Positions 1 through 6,259 of a stretch of DNA of 11,360 bases are shown here, piece after piece. The translations under genes and the position numbers were made by a program. Positions within the stretch are counted from its first letter, which is position 1. Every line of letters begins with the position of its first letter. This DNA is from SZAS-79 sp038211455 (lineage in GTDB: Bacteria; Pseudomonadota; Gammaproteobacteria; Burkholderiales; SG8-39). Below the pieces are notes generated by a model. The model did not search any database and was not told the origin of the DNA. It worked only from the letters and a program-made list of their open reading frames with translations. The stretch is taken from the NCBI GenBank assembly GCA_038211455.1, contig JBBQVP010000139.1, positions 1 through 11,360 of the forward strand, given 5' to 3'.

Positions 1-2
1 CG

Positions 3-725
3 TTGTCCCGCACCTGCCGTTTCATGCTGACCGAGGAGGCCCACCACATGTTCGTCGGCGAGACCGGGCTCGGACGCGTGATCAAGCGCACGCTCGAAGT
101 GATGAAGGAACTCGGCACGGATGACCCGGCGGCGATCCGCCGCGCGGGCGCGGTCGAACTGCCCCTCCTGCAGCGGTACATCAACTTCTGGTGCTCATCC
201 TCGCTGGATCTGTTCGGCAACGAGATCTCCTCGAACTCGGCGGCGAGTTTCGCCAACGGCCTCAAGGGCCGGCCCGACGAGTCAACCTACACCGACCACG
301 TGCTGCGCGACGCAAGCATGAAGCTGCTGACCCCGGAAGGCGAGCAGGAAGTCCCGATGCTCAATGCGCTGAACGAGGTCATGCGCGAGTCCTACCTCAA
401 GGACTGCGAGATCGGCATGCGCCGCTGGAACCGCGCCATCGAGCGCGCGGGACACGAGTTCAGGCTCACGCTGCCCAGCATCCACTTTCGCCGCTCGATC
501 GGCGTCTGGGTGGGCCTGCCGGTGGACACGAAGGGAAACCTGATCGCGAAGGACGAGTACGCGCGCCGCAAGAACGAATGGGTCCCCTCGGACGAGGACC
601 GCGCCTATGTGAAAAGCCTGATGCATAAAGTCGTCGCGCCGGGCAAGATGGCCGCCTGGATCGCCCCACCGGAGCGCGGGATCAACAACCTGCCGGTGGA
701 CTACGAATACGTGCACCTCAACTGA
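3..725 (+). CDS. boxB: Benzoyl-CoA 2,3-epoxidase subunit B (BoxB), C-terminal half, truncated by window edge
   Basis: The visible 240 residues match the C-terminal half of BoxB, the diiron oxygenase component that, with the reductase BoxA, converts benzoyl-CoA to its 2,3-epoxide in the cytoplasm (box pathway of aerobic benzoate degradation). The reading frame is open to the left edge, so the TTG at position 3 is not a start; BoxB proteins are about 470-480 residues, so roughly half is missing. Near the visible start is FMLTEEAHHMFVGETG, containing an E-x-x-H that by position should be the second Glu/His ligand pair of the diiron site. The C-terminus (NLPVDYEYVHLN) is intact and typical of BoxB. 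The next gene follows after 15 bp, so they are probably co-transcribed. boxA, boxC and boxD would be expected upstream, outside the window. Identification is from recalled family sequences and is confident; no defect is visible. Confidence 0.93.
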   Translation: MSRTCRFMLTEEAHHMFVGETGLGRVIKRTLEVMKELGTDDPAAIRRAGAVELPLLQRYINFWCSSSLDLFGNEISSNSAASFANGLKGRPDESTYTDHVLRDASMKLLTPEGEQEVPMLNALNEVMRESYLKDCEIGMRRWNRAIERAGHEFRLTLPSIHFRRSIGVWVGLPVDTKGNLIAKDEYARRKNEWVPSDEDRAYVKSLMHKVVAPGKMAAWIAPPERGINNLPVDYEYVHLN

Positions 726-728
726 AGC

Positions 729-732
729 GGAG
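729..732 (+). promoter_or_regulatory. Ribosome binding site supporting the GTG start of the SMP-30 gene
   Basis: GGAG lies eight bases before the GTG at 741, just after the boxB stop at 723-725. It supports this non-ATG start and a translationally linked arrangement. Confidence 0.6.
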
Positions 733-740
733 ACCGTCCC

Positions 741-1682
741 GTGCCCACTGACTGGCAGCCCAGCCCCCGCTATCCCGACCCGGCAGTCGTCGACGTCACC
801 CCGGCGTTCGCGCGCTACCGGCTGCCGCTCGCAAAGATCGAGCGCATCGCCACAGGATGCCGCTGGGCCGAAGGGCCGGTGTGGCTGGGCGACACGCGCT
901 CACTCGTCTGGAGCGACATCCCGAACAACCGCATGCTGCGCTGGGACGAGGAAACCGGCGAGGTCAGCGTATTCCGCAAGCCGACCAATTATGCCAACGG
1001 CCATACGCGCGACCGGCAGGGTCGCATCGTCAGCTGCGAGCACGGCGGCCGGCGCGTCTCACGCACCGAGCACGATGGACGCGTCGTCACGGTCGTGGAT
1101 TCCTACCAGGGCAAGCGACTAAATTCCCCGAACGACATCGTGGTCAAGTCCGATGGCTCGATCTGGTTCACCGACCCGACGTTCTGGATCCTGGGCTGGT
1201 ACGAAGGCGGCAAGGCGGAGCCGGAGTTGCCGATGAATGTCTACCGCGTGGATCCGTCAGGCACGATCGACCTCGTCGCCGAAGGCATCAAGCAACCGAA
1301 CGGTCTGGCTTTCTCGCCCGACGAGTCCATCCTCTACATCGTCGAGTCGCGCTCCGAGCCGCGCCAGATCCTGGCGTACGACGTAAAGAACGGAAAGACG
1401 CTCGCCAACCGGCGCGTGCTGATCAACGCCGGGCCGGGCACGCCAGACGGATTCCGCGTCGACATCGAGGGCAACCTCTGGTGCGGCTGGGGACAGGGCA
1501 AGGACGGTCTCGACGGAGTGCACGTATTCGATCCGGCCGGAACGCTGATCGGCCGCATCGACCTCCCGGAGCGCTGCGCCAACCTGTGCTTCGGCGGGCT
1601 GCACCGAAACCGGTTGTTCATGGCGGCAAGCACCTCGGTGTACTCGCTCTACGTCAACACCCAGGGCGTCGGTTACTTCTAA
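741..1682 (+). CDS. SMP-30/gluconolactonase/LRE-family hydrolase linked to boxB
   Basis: This 313-residue protein is a six-bladed beta-propeller lactonase/esterase-type enzyme of the SMP-30 (regucalcin/gluconolactonase) family. Family metal-site residues are visible: E44 in AEGPVW, N131 in NSPND, N187 in QPNGLAFSPD and D236 in GTPDGFRVD, matching the Glu-Asn-Asn-Asp divalent-metal site. Length is normal and there is no signal peptide, so it should be cytoplasmic. The GTG start at 741 is preceded by GGAG at 729-732, eight bases away. It follows boxB by 15 bp and is probably the last gene of the box operon. The substrate is unknown. Lactonase-like genes are, as I recall, found near other box clusters, so hydrolysis of a lactone or side product formed from ring-opened benzoyl-CoA intermediates is possible but is inference. 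A sugar lactonase role cannot be excluded. Confidence 0.85.
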   Translation: MPTDWQPSPRYPDPAVVDVTPAFARYRLPLAKIERIATGCRWAEGPVWLGDTRSLVWSDIPNNRMLRWDEETGEVSVFRKPTNYANGHTRDRQGRIVSCEHGGRRVSRTEHDGRVVTVVDSYQGKRLNSPNDIVVKSDGSIWFTDPTFWILGWYEGGKAEPELPMNVYRVDPSGTIDLVAEGIKQPNGLAFSPDESILYIVESRSEPRQILAYDVKNGKTLANRRVLINAGPGTPDGFRVDIEGNLWCGWGQGKDGLDGVHVFDPAGTLIGRIDLPERCANLCFGGLHRNRLFMAASTSVYSLYVNTQGVGYF

Positions 1683-1700
1683 TTTGTCCAATGACGGGCG

Positions 1701-1727
1701 AAAAAAAAGGGACCCGGAGGTCCCTTT
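1701..1727 (-). terminator. Strong intrinsic terminator, minus strand (partly bidirectional)
   Basis: A perfect 9-bp stem pairs 1706-1714 with 1719-1727 around a four-base CGGA loop. Read on the minus strand, the stem is followed by an unbroken run of Ts (complement of the A-run at 1701-1708), a textbook Rho-independent terminator for transcription arriving from the small gene at 1774-1956. On the plus strand the T-tract is only the three Ts of the stem, so it would act weakly as the end of the boxB/SMP-30 transcript. A second, shorter GC hairpin (1735-1739 with 1745-1749) lies just upstream on the minus strand. Confidence 0.85.
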
Positions 1728-1773
1728 GAAATCAGGGCCTTTGCGGCCCCGAGGAGGAGAGGTTACAGCTGGC

Positions 1774-1956
1774 TCAGTGTGAGTGCGTCAGAGCCTGCGG
1801 AATCTGGAAAAACTGCACGACCGCGCGAATGGCATCGACGAGTTCTTCGCCGGCTGTCACGTAGGCCAGCGCTTCGGCGCGCTCCGCGCCCGAGATCGGC
1901 AGGGTGGCGATGCGTGCGGCAATCCGGTCTGTGCTGGGGTTCATGCTGGGTCTCAC
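1774..1956 (-). CDS. Small hypothetical protein, divergent from LysR regulator
   Basis: I do not recognise this protein. From the GTG at 1956 it has 60 residues; an in-frame ATG at 1944 gives 56 and may be the true start, since the only plausible -10 (TATACA, 1974-1969) would leave a more normal leader. No clear Shine-Dalgarno is visible for either. The product is mostly helical and mildly amphipathic, rich in Ala and Ile, with a hydrophobic centre (VDAIRAVVQFF), no signal peptide and no cysteines; it ends in HSH. Reality is supported by G/C-rich third positions and by the strong minus-strand terminator starting about 47 bp after its stop. It is divergent from the LysR gene across an AT-rich region with a palindromic operator, so it is a candidate target of that regulator. 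It could still be a spurious ORF within a longer non-coding transcript. Confidence 0.55.
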   Translation of the reverse strand: MRPSMNPSTDRIAARIATLPISGAERAEALAYVTAGEELVDAIRAVVQFFQIPQALTHSH

Positions 1957-2027
1957 TAAGGGCTGATCTGTATAAGCAGTGGAAATCTGTTGAAACGGAT
2001 GTTCCGCTCTTTATTGCGTCGCAACAA

Positions 2028-2057
2028 CTGACGTTTTATCTCGTTTGAGGTTAGAAT
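2028..2057 (+). promoter_or_regulatory. Putative promoter of the LysR gene
   Basis: CTGACG (2028-2033) and TAGAAT (2052-2057) resemble -35 and -10 boxes (4/6 and 5/6 matches) separated by 18 bp, in the AT-rich stretch before the regulator. Transcription would start near 2064, about 20 bases before the ATG. The -10 box lies inside the palindrome at 2043-2071, the geometry expected for autorepression. Prediction by eye only. Confidence 0.4.
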
Positions 2058-2071
2058 TTCTAATCTCAAAC
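2043..2071. promoter_or_regulatory. 29-bp near-perfect palindrome, putative LysR operator
   Basis: Arms GTTTGAG (2043-2049) and CTCAAAC (2065-2071) flank an inner pair TTAGAA/TTCTAA around a single central base at 2057; 13 of the 14 base pairs match, with one G/T mismatch. The core TTAG-N5-CTAA fits the LysR-family T-N11-A box and contains CTAAT, the pentamer known from GcvA sites. It sits 14 bp before the ATG of a GcvA-like regulator and about 90-125 bp upstream of the divergent small gene. Binding by the adjacent LysR protein is inferred from position and symmetry. Confidence 0.7.
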
Positions 2072-2084
2072 CAAATCAGTGCCC

Positions 2085-3017
2085 ATGGCCGACCGCCTGC
2101 CCCCTTTGAATGCATTGCGTGCCTTTGAGGCCGTAGCCCGCCACCTCAGCGTCAAGCGCGCCGCGGCCGAACTGAATGTCACTCCGGCCGCAATCAGCCA
2201 CCAGATCAAGCTGCTGGAAGACCTGACCGGGCGCGCACTGCTGATCCGCAAGCCGCGCGGCATTGACCTGACCGACGCGGCGCGCGCGGCCCTGCCCCAC
2301 CTTGCCGCCGGATTCGAGCAGCTCGCCCAGGCGATGCTCGAACTGCGCCACAGCCGTGCCGCGGCGACGCTCACGGTAAGCGTGGCGCCCTCCTTTGCCA
2401 CCTGCTGGCTGATGCCACGCTTGCACCGCTTCCTGACTTCCGAACCCGAGATCGACGTGCGCATCACGGCCCGCACCCGCCAGTCCACCGCGGTGGGGGC
2501 GCAATCCCGCCGCGAGGCCGAGGCCTGGCTCGCGGATGCCGACGTCGCAGTTCTCTTGTCGGATGGCGAATTCCCGGGATTGCATGTCGAGCACCTGGTA
2601 CCGCTGACGATCACGCCACTGGTCAACCCGGGAATGATCGGGCGCGCCCGGCTCACACCCGCCGACCTGCGCACCTTCACGCTCATCCACGACGACATGG
2701 GCAGCCTCTACAACGGCATCGACTTCTGGGACCTCTGGCTGGAGGCGGCCGGCGCGGCGCGCCTGAAGCTCAGGCACGGCGCGCACCTGTCGCACACCGT
2801 GCTCGCGCTCGAAGCCGCTGCAGAGGGGGTGGGCATGGTGGCGACTTCCCCTGAACTCGCCAAGCCGCAGATCGATGCCAAGCGCCTGGTCGCGCCGTTC
2901 GACCTGCGCGTCGAACTGCCTTACGCGTACTACATGATCGCGAGCGAAGAGGCACTGGCGCGCGCCCCGGTGCGTGCGTTCACGGAGTGGCTGAGCGCAC
3001 AGCGCGTCACCACTTAG
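2085..3017 (+). CDS. LysR-family transcriptional regulator, GcvA-like
   Basis: A 310-residue LysR-type regulator. The N-terminal winged helix-turn-helix covers about residues 5-63, with LPPLNALRAFEAVARH, RAAAELNVTPAAISHQIK and LLEDLTGRALL, the signature of the GcvA/AmpR-like subgroup; the rest is the two-lobed periplasmic-binding-protein-like effector domain. The ATG at 2085 is preferred to an in-frame GTG at 2079 because it is the stronger codon, though neither has a good Shine-Dalgarno. It is divergent from the small gene at 1774-1956 and convergent with the AI-2E gene at 3085. An operator-like palindrome overlaps its promoter, suggesting autoregulation. Effector and regulon are unknown; nearby candidates are the divergent small gene and the box or sulfatase operons. 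The last 23 bases, including the stop, are the first unit of a tandem repeat. Confidence 0.93.
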   Translation: MADRLPPLNALRAFEAVARHLSVKRAAAELNVTPAAISHQIKLLEDLTGRALLIRKPRGIDLTDAARAALPHLAAGFEQLAQAMLELRHSRAAATLTVSVAPSFATCWLMPRLHRFLTSEPEIDVRITARTRQSTAVGAQSRREAEAWLADADVAVLLSDGEFPGLHVEHLVPLTITPLVNPGMIGRARLTPADLRTFTLIHDDMGSLYNGIDFWDLWLEAAGAARLKLRHGAHLSHTVLALEAAAEGVGMVATSPELAKPQIDAKRLVAPFDLRVELPYAYYMIASEEALARAPVRAFTEWLSAQRVTT

Positions 3018-3075
3018 GCGCACAGCGCGTCACCACTTAGGCGCACAGCGTGTCACCACTTAGGCGCACAGCGCG
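2995..3075. repeat. 23-bp tandem repeat, 3.5 copies, spanning the LysR stop codon
   Basis: Units at 2995-3017, 3018-3040 and 3041-3063 each begin GCGCACAGCG and end CACCACTTAG; the first two are identical, the third differs by one base (T at 3051), and a 12-base partial copy follows at 3064-3075. The first unit encodes the end of the LysR protein. Because 23 is not a multiple of three, the TAGs at 3015, 3038 and 3061 fall in all three plus-strand frames. Each unit starts with a mini inverted repeat (GCGC-ACA-GCGC, imperfect in the third). The array fills the gap between convergent LysR and AI-2E genes. It is best explained by slippage or unequal duplication; the spacer-free head-to-tail arrangement excludes CRISPR. 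Confidence 0.95.
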
Positions 3076-3084
3076 CCCTTCTGC

Positions 3085-4140
3085 TCAGCCCGTTTCGCTG
3101 CCCGGCGGCGGCTGGGTCCACACCCGGAACAGGATCATCGCGACGGCCAGCAGCACCGGCCCGAGGAAGAGGCCGATCAGGCCGAACGCAAGCACGCCGC
3201 CCAGCACGCCGAGAAACACAAGTGCGAACGACATCGCCGATCCGCGGCTCATGAGGTAGGGCTTGAGGAAGTTGTCGATGCTGCTGATCACGAGCATTCC
3301 ATAGAGCGCCATGAAGATCGCCCAGCCCAATTCGCCGCGTTCGAGGAGCCAAAGCGCGGCGCCTCCCCAGATCAGCGGTGGGCCCACCGGCACCATCGAG
3401 AGGAAGAAAGTCGCCGCGGCGAGCACAAAGGCATTCGGCACGCCCGCGATCAGGAAACCGACCAGTGCGACTACGGCCTGCCCGAGCGCCGTGCCGCCGA
3501 TGCCGTACAGGACGCTGGTGATCGTCTTGTCGATGGTATTGAGGATGCTGCCCGACATATCCCCCGCAATCCTCGCCATAGCCGCACGCACGGCACGCAT
3601 CAGCGTCTCGCCGTCGCGGTAGAAAAAGAACCCGAGGAAGCTCACGAGCAGCATCTGCAGGATGCCTTCGCCGAGCACCACTCCGGTGGCGACCAGCACC
3701 TTCCTTGCCGGGTCGGCCAAGCGCAGCAGCAGTGCGTTGAGTTCGGGGCGGCTGTCCATCAGCCGATGCCAGTAAACGTCCGCGTACTCGCCGACCAGCG
3801 GCACGCTTGCGAGCCAGTCCGGCGGCTGCGGCAGGCCACCGACGATCAGGCGTTTGACCGCATCGACAATACCCGCCACGTTGCCGGTAATGCTCGCTGC
3901 GAGCAGAGCCACCGGAACGATGACCGCCATGGCCATCAGCAGGGACATCACCAGCGCCGCCAGCCAGGCGCGTTCCCGCAGCACGCGGCGCAGCCTTACG
4001 TAGAGCGGCCACGTCGCCGAGCACAGGACGGCCGCAAGCAGGATCGCAGCGAGGAATGGCTTGAGCACAACGAAGCACGCAATCCCCAGGAATGCGATCG
4101 CGGTGATGCGCGAATAGCGCTCGAGCAGTTCGGAGGACAT
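3085..4140 (-). CDS. AI-2E family (PerM/UPF0118) inner-membrane transporter
   Basis: A 351-residue polytopic membrane protein. Hydrophobic segments occur as a pair near residues 12-45, one near 60-85, then a long amphipathic stretch (about 90-150), and a C-terminal cluster from about 155 to 340. The family's typical C-terminal block is present: DNFLKPYLMSRGSAMSFALVF followed by a glycine-rich GVLGGVLAFGLIGLFLGPVLL segment. Family members have been linked to AI-2 export, Na+/H+ antiport or unknown substrates, so the name does not prove quorum-sensing transport. It is the last gene of a minus-strand operon, 15 bp after the PPOX gene, with no strong Shine-Dalgarno of its own, suggesting translational coupling. 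No clear terminator follows it; the 23-bp repeat array lies downstream. Confidence 0.9.
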   Translation of the reverse strand: MSSELLERYSRITAIAFLGIACFVVLKPFLAAILLAAVLCSATWPLYVRLRRVLRERAWLAALVMSLLMAMAVIVPVALLAASITGNVAGIVDAVKRLIVGGLPQPPDWLASVPLVGEYADVYWHRLMDSRPELNALLLRLADPARKVLVATGVVLGEGILQMLLVSFLGFFFYRDGETLMRAVRAAMARIAGDMSGSILNTIDKTITSVLYGIGGTALGQAVVALVGFLIAGVPNAFVLAAATFFLSMVPVGPPLIWGGAALWLLERGELGWAIFMALYGMLVISSIDNFLKPYLMSRGSAMSFALVFLGVLGGVLAFGLIGLFLGPVLLAVAMILFRVWTQPPPGSETG

Positions 4141-4155
4141 TGCCGAACCGGCGGC

Positions 4156-4767
4156 TCAGTAGAGCTGCTCGCGGTAGCGCGCGACGGCGACTTCCTGCGA
4201 CTCGACTGCAGTCGCACCGCCGGACTGGTCGTGGATCATCTGCCCCATGCTCGGCAGCACGCTGCGCTTCACCTGCGACTCCTGCTTCCAGAGGCCCGAT
4301 CGCATGATTGCCTTGGCACAATGCAGATAGGCCTCCCGCACCGCGACTCGGATGACCACGTGCGGGGCCTTGCCCTGCTCCACACATTGCGCGCGCAACG
4401 CCTCGTCGGTATCAAGCGCGGCCGCCCCGTTGACCCGCAACATCTCGTCTACCCCGGGCAGGAAGAACAGCAGGCCGACGCGCCCGGTCGCAATGATGTT
4501 GGAAAAACTGTCCAGCCGGTTGTTACCGGGACGGTCGGGAATCAGCAGGGTATGGTCGTCGGCCACCTTGCAGAATCCCGGCGTGCCGCCGCGCGGCGAG
4601 GCGTCCAGGTTGCCGTCCGCGTCCGCCGTGCACACAACAAGGTACGGGGAAAGCGCGATAAAGCTGCGGCAGTGAATATCGACATGCGCGAGCTGCTTCT
4701 TGATCGCACGCTCGGTCGGCTGAGCGTAGATCGAGCGGAGCTGCTCGATGGACGTGATCACGGACAT
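4156..4767 (-). CDS. PPOX-type FMN-dependent flavoprotein (pyridoxamine 5'-phosphate oxidase family)
   Basis: A 203-residue predicted flavin-binding split-barrel protein. The segment from about residue 35 to 115 carries the recognisable pattern: LVVCTADADGNLDASPRGG, then LLIPDRPGNNRLDSFSNI and VGLLFFLPGVDEMLRVNG, as in the subgroup of small PPOX oxidoreductases annotated as probable FMN-dependent enzymes. The C-terminal part has YLHCAKAIMRSGLW, also typical of that subgroup. The reading frame stays open upstream into the sulfatase gene, but the ATG at 4767 is chosen because it begins the homologous region and has an AAGGGG-type ribosome site just ahead. It lies 23 bp after the sulfatase and 15 bp before the AI-2E gene. 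No true pyridoxamine phosphate oxidase activity should be assumed; substrate unknown. Confidence 0.85.
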   Translation of the reverse strand: MSVITSIEQLRSIYAQPTERAIKKQLAHVDIHCRSFIALSPYLVVCTADADGNLDASPRGGTPGFCKVADDHTLLIPDRPGNNRLDSFSNIIATGRVGLLFFLPGVDEMLRVNGAAALDTDEALRAQCVEQGKAPHVVIRVAVREAYLHCAKAIMRSGLWKQESQVKRSVLPSMGQMIHDQSGGATAVESQEVAVARYREQLY

Positions 4768-4774
4768 GACGGTG

Positions 4775-4782
4775 TTCCCCTT
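4775..4782 (-). promoter_or_regulatory. Ribosome binding site deciding the start of the PPOX gene
   Basis: On the minus strand AAGGGGAA ends seven bases before the ATG at 4767, inside the 23-bp gap after the sulfatase stop. It argues for the 203-residue start rather than the much longer upstream open frame, which would overlap the sulfatase coding region. Confidence 0.6.
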
Positions 4783-4790
4783 GCCGTAGT

Positions 4791-6167
4791 CTAGATACCC
4801 AGCGCTTCGGCGGTGAGCTTGCGCAATTCCTTCTTGACCGCCTCGCGTTCCTTCGCAACCGCCGGGTTGGCGGCCAGGTTGGTGAGTTCGAACGGATCCT
4901 TTTCCAGGTCGTACATCTCGGCCATCCCCTGGTGATGGGTCCAGTGGATGTACTTGTACTTTTCGGTGCGCACCGCCTTGTATCCCATGCCGACGATCCA
5001 CGGCCAGGCCCCCTCGCTCCAGTACTCGCACAGGAACGAAGACCGCCACTTCTTGCCGCGCCCCTTGATCAGCGGAACCAGCGACTTGCCCTGCACGGTA
5101 TCGCCCGGCTTGCCACCACCCAGTTCGATCAGGGTGGGCGCAATGTCGATCGCGAGGATCATCTGCTGGAACTTTGTGCCCGCGGCGATGCGTTTCGGAA
5201 AGCGAACGTAGAACGGCGTGCGGATGCCCTCCTCGTAGGCGAAGCGGCGCTCGACCGTGAGTCCGTGCTCACCGAAGAAAAAGCCGTTGTCGCCCAGAAA
5301 AATGATGCAGGTATTGTCGAGCTGCTTCGTGGCCTCAAGCGTCTCGAGCAGCATACCGACGCCCTCGTCGACCGAAGCCATCATCGCAGCGCGCTTGCGG
5401 ATCTCCTCCTGCGTGCCGCCGTCCATCGCGGCGAGAATGTCGCGCGAGAGCGGCTGCGCGCGGGTCTCGAACAACATTCTGAGGGCCGGCTTGTCCTTCG
5501 CCACCTGCTCCAGCGGCAGCATGTTCGGCCGCTTCGGGAAGGTCATCCCTTTGTAGAGGTCCTTGTGGCGCTCGGGCAGCGTGTAGCCGCCGATCGTCGA
5601 CGCGTCGATGCCGCCTGAGGCGTTCTGCATCAGGTCCGGGTGAACCGCCTTGTGCGCGAAAAACAGCGCAAACGGGTTCTTGCGTTTTTTCTTCACGAAG
5701 TCGACCGCGCGCGAATTCAGGATATCGGTCATGTAGCCCTCGACCTGGTGCTCACCGCCGTCCTCCCAGAGGATCGGGTCGATGAGTTTTCCCTGCCCCT
5801 TGAAGCTCACCCAGTGATCGTAGCCGGGCCGCGGGCTCGCATCGTTGCCCATGTGCCACTTGCCGATGTGCGCGGTTTCATAGCCCAGCGACTTTAGCGC
5901 AAGGTGGTAGTTGTCCAGCCGGTGGCTCGCCACGTCGCGTCCCACGTTGTCGATGATGCCGTGGCGCGAAGCGTACTGGCCTGTCAGGATCGACGCGCGG
6001 TTCGGCGAGCACAGCGGCGTGGTGTGGAACGCGTTCTCGAACATCGCCCCTTCGTGGGCGAGTCGGTCGATGTTCGGCGTCTTCATGTACGGGTGACCGC
6101 CCGCGCTGGTCTCGTCGAAGCGCAGATCGTCGATCAGGATCACGATGAGATTGGGTTTCCTGGCCAT
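4791..6167 (-). CDS. Type I (formylglycine-dependent) sulfatase, no signal peptide
   Basis: A 458-residue alkaline-phosphatase-superfamily sulfatase. The N-terminus NLIVILIDDLR supplies the metal-binding Asp pair (D13, D14). The nucleophile motif is C53-S-P-N-R followed by ASILTG: it satisfies the minimal C-x-P-x-R needed for conversion of Cys to formylglycine, but Asn replaces the usual Ser/Ala. Further expected site residues are K103 and H105 in IGKWHMG, H176 in HKAVHPD, and D293/N294 plus H301 in LGDNGFFFGEHGL. Length fits the family. No signal peptide follows the chosen start, so it is predicted to be cytoplasmic, acting on an imported sulfate ester or phosphonate-like ester. Start choice rests on a strong GAGGAG site; an open frame extends 60 codons upstream without homology. 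First gene of an operon with the PPOX and AI-2E genes. No formylglycine-generating enzyme is in the window. Confidence 0.92.
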   Translation of the reverse strand: MARKPNLIVILIDDLRFDETSAGGHPYMKTPNIDRLAHEGAMFENAFHTTPLCSPNRASILTGQYASRHGIIDNVGRDVASHRLDNYHLALKSLGYETAHIGKWHMGNDASPRPGYDHWVSFKGQGKLIDPILWEDGGEHQVEGYMTDILNSRAVDFVKKKRKNPFALFFAHKAVHPDLMQNASGGIDASTIGGYTLPERHKDLYKGMTFPKRPNMLPLEQVAKDKPALRMLFETRAQPLSRDILAAMDGGTQEEIRKRAAMMASVDEGVGMLLETLEATKQLDNTCIIFLGDNGFFFGEHGLTVERRFAYEEGIRTPFYVRFPKRIAAGTKFQQMILAIDIAPTLIELGGGKPGDTVQGKSLVPLIKGRGKKWRSSFLCEYWSEGAWPWIVGMGYKAVRTEKYKYIHWTHHQGMAEMYDLEKDPFELTNLAANPAVAKEREAVKKELRKLTAEALGI

Positions 6168-6259
6168 GTTTTCTCCTCGGGCAGTCTTGAAACGGGATCC
6201 GCCAGTGTAGCGGTGTTCCGGGTATTCTCGCGGCTTCAGGTTCAACATTCCATCCGCCC
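6168..6259. promoter_or_regulatory. Divergent intergenic region between sulfatase operon and deaminase gene
   Basis: The 92 bp between the two divergent starts must hold promoters for both directions. Apart from the sulfatase ribosome site, I see no consensus -35/-10 pair, no strong inverted repeat and no Shine-Dalgarno for the deaminase. The best minus-strand -10 candidate is TACACT in the stretch around 6212-6217, without a good -35 partner. Confidence 0.3.
6173..6178 (-). promoter_or_regulatory. Strong Shine-Dalgarno fixing the sulfatase start
   Basis: GAGGAG on the minus strand ends five bases before the ATG at 6167. It supports the 458-residue sulfatase over the 518-residue extension, which would run into the divergent deaminase gene. 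Confidence 0.8.

Noticed and set aside
1779..2048. 89-codon plus-strand open frame across the LysR upstream region
   Set aside because: It runs opposite the small minus-strand ORF, through the promoter region, has Arg-rich content and no ribosome site; the minus-strand ORF with its terminator is better supported.
2995..3075. Possible CRISPR array
   Set aside because: The repeats are directly abutting with no spacers, one unit is coding, and no cas genes are nearby.
3085..4140. Reading the AI-2E family gene as evidence of a quorum-sensing system
   Set aside because: Family membership alone does not show AI-2 transport; no luxS, lsr or receptor genes are in the window.
3053..4387. 444-codon minus-strand open frame overlapping the AI-2E and PPOX genes
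   Set aside because: It is a different minus-strand frame from those genes; its Arg/Ala/Gly-rich product lacks the hydrophobic segments seen in the true AI-2E frame.
4768..5049. N-terminal extension of the PPOX gene up to 5049
   Set aside because: The extension overlaps the sulfatase coding region, is Gly/Arg-rich without family similarity, and a good ribosome site precedes the ATG at 4767.
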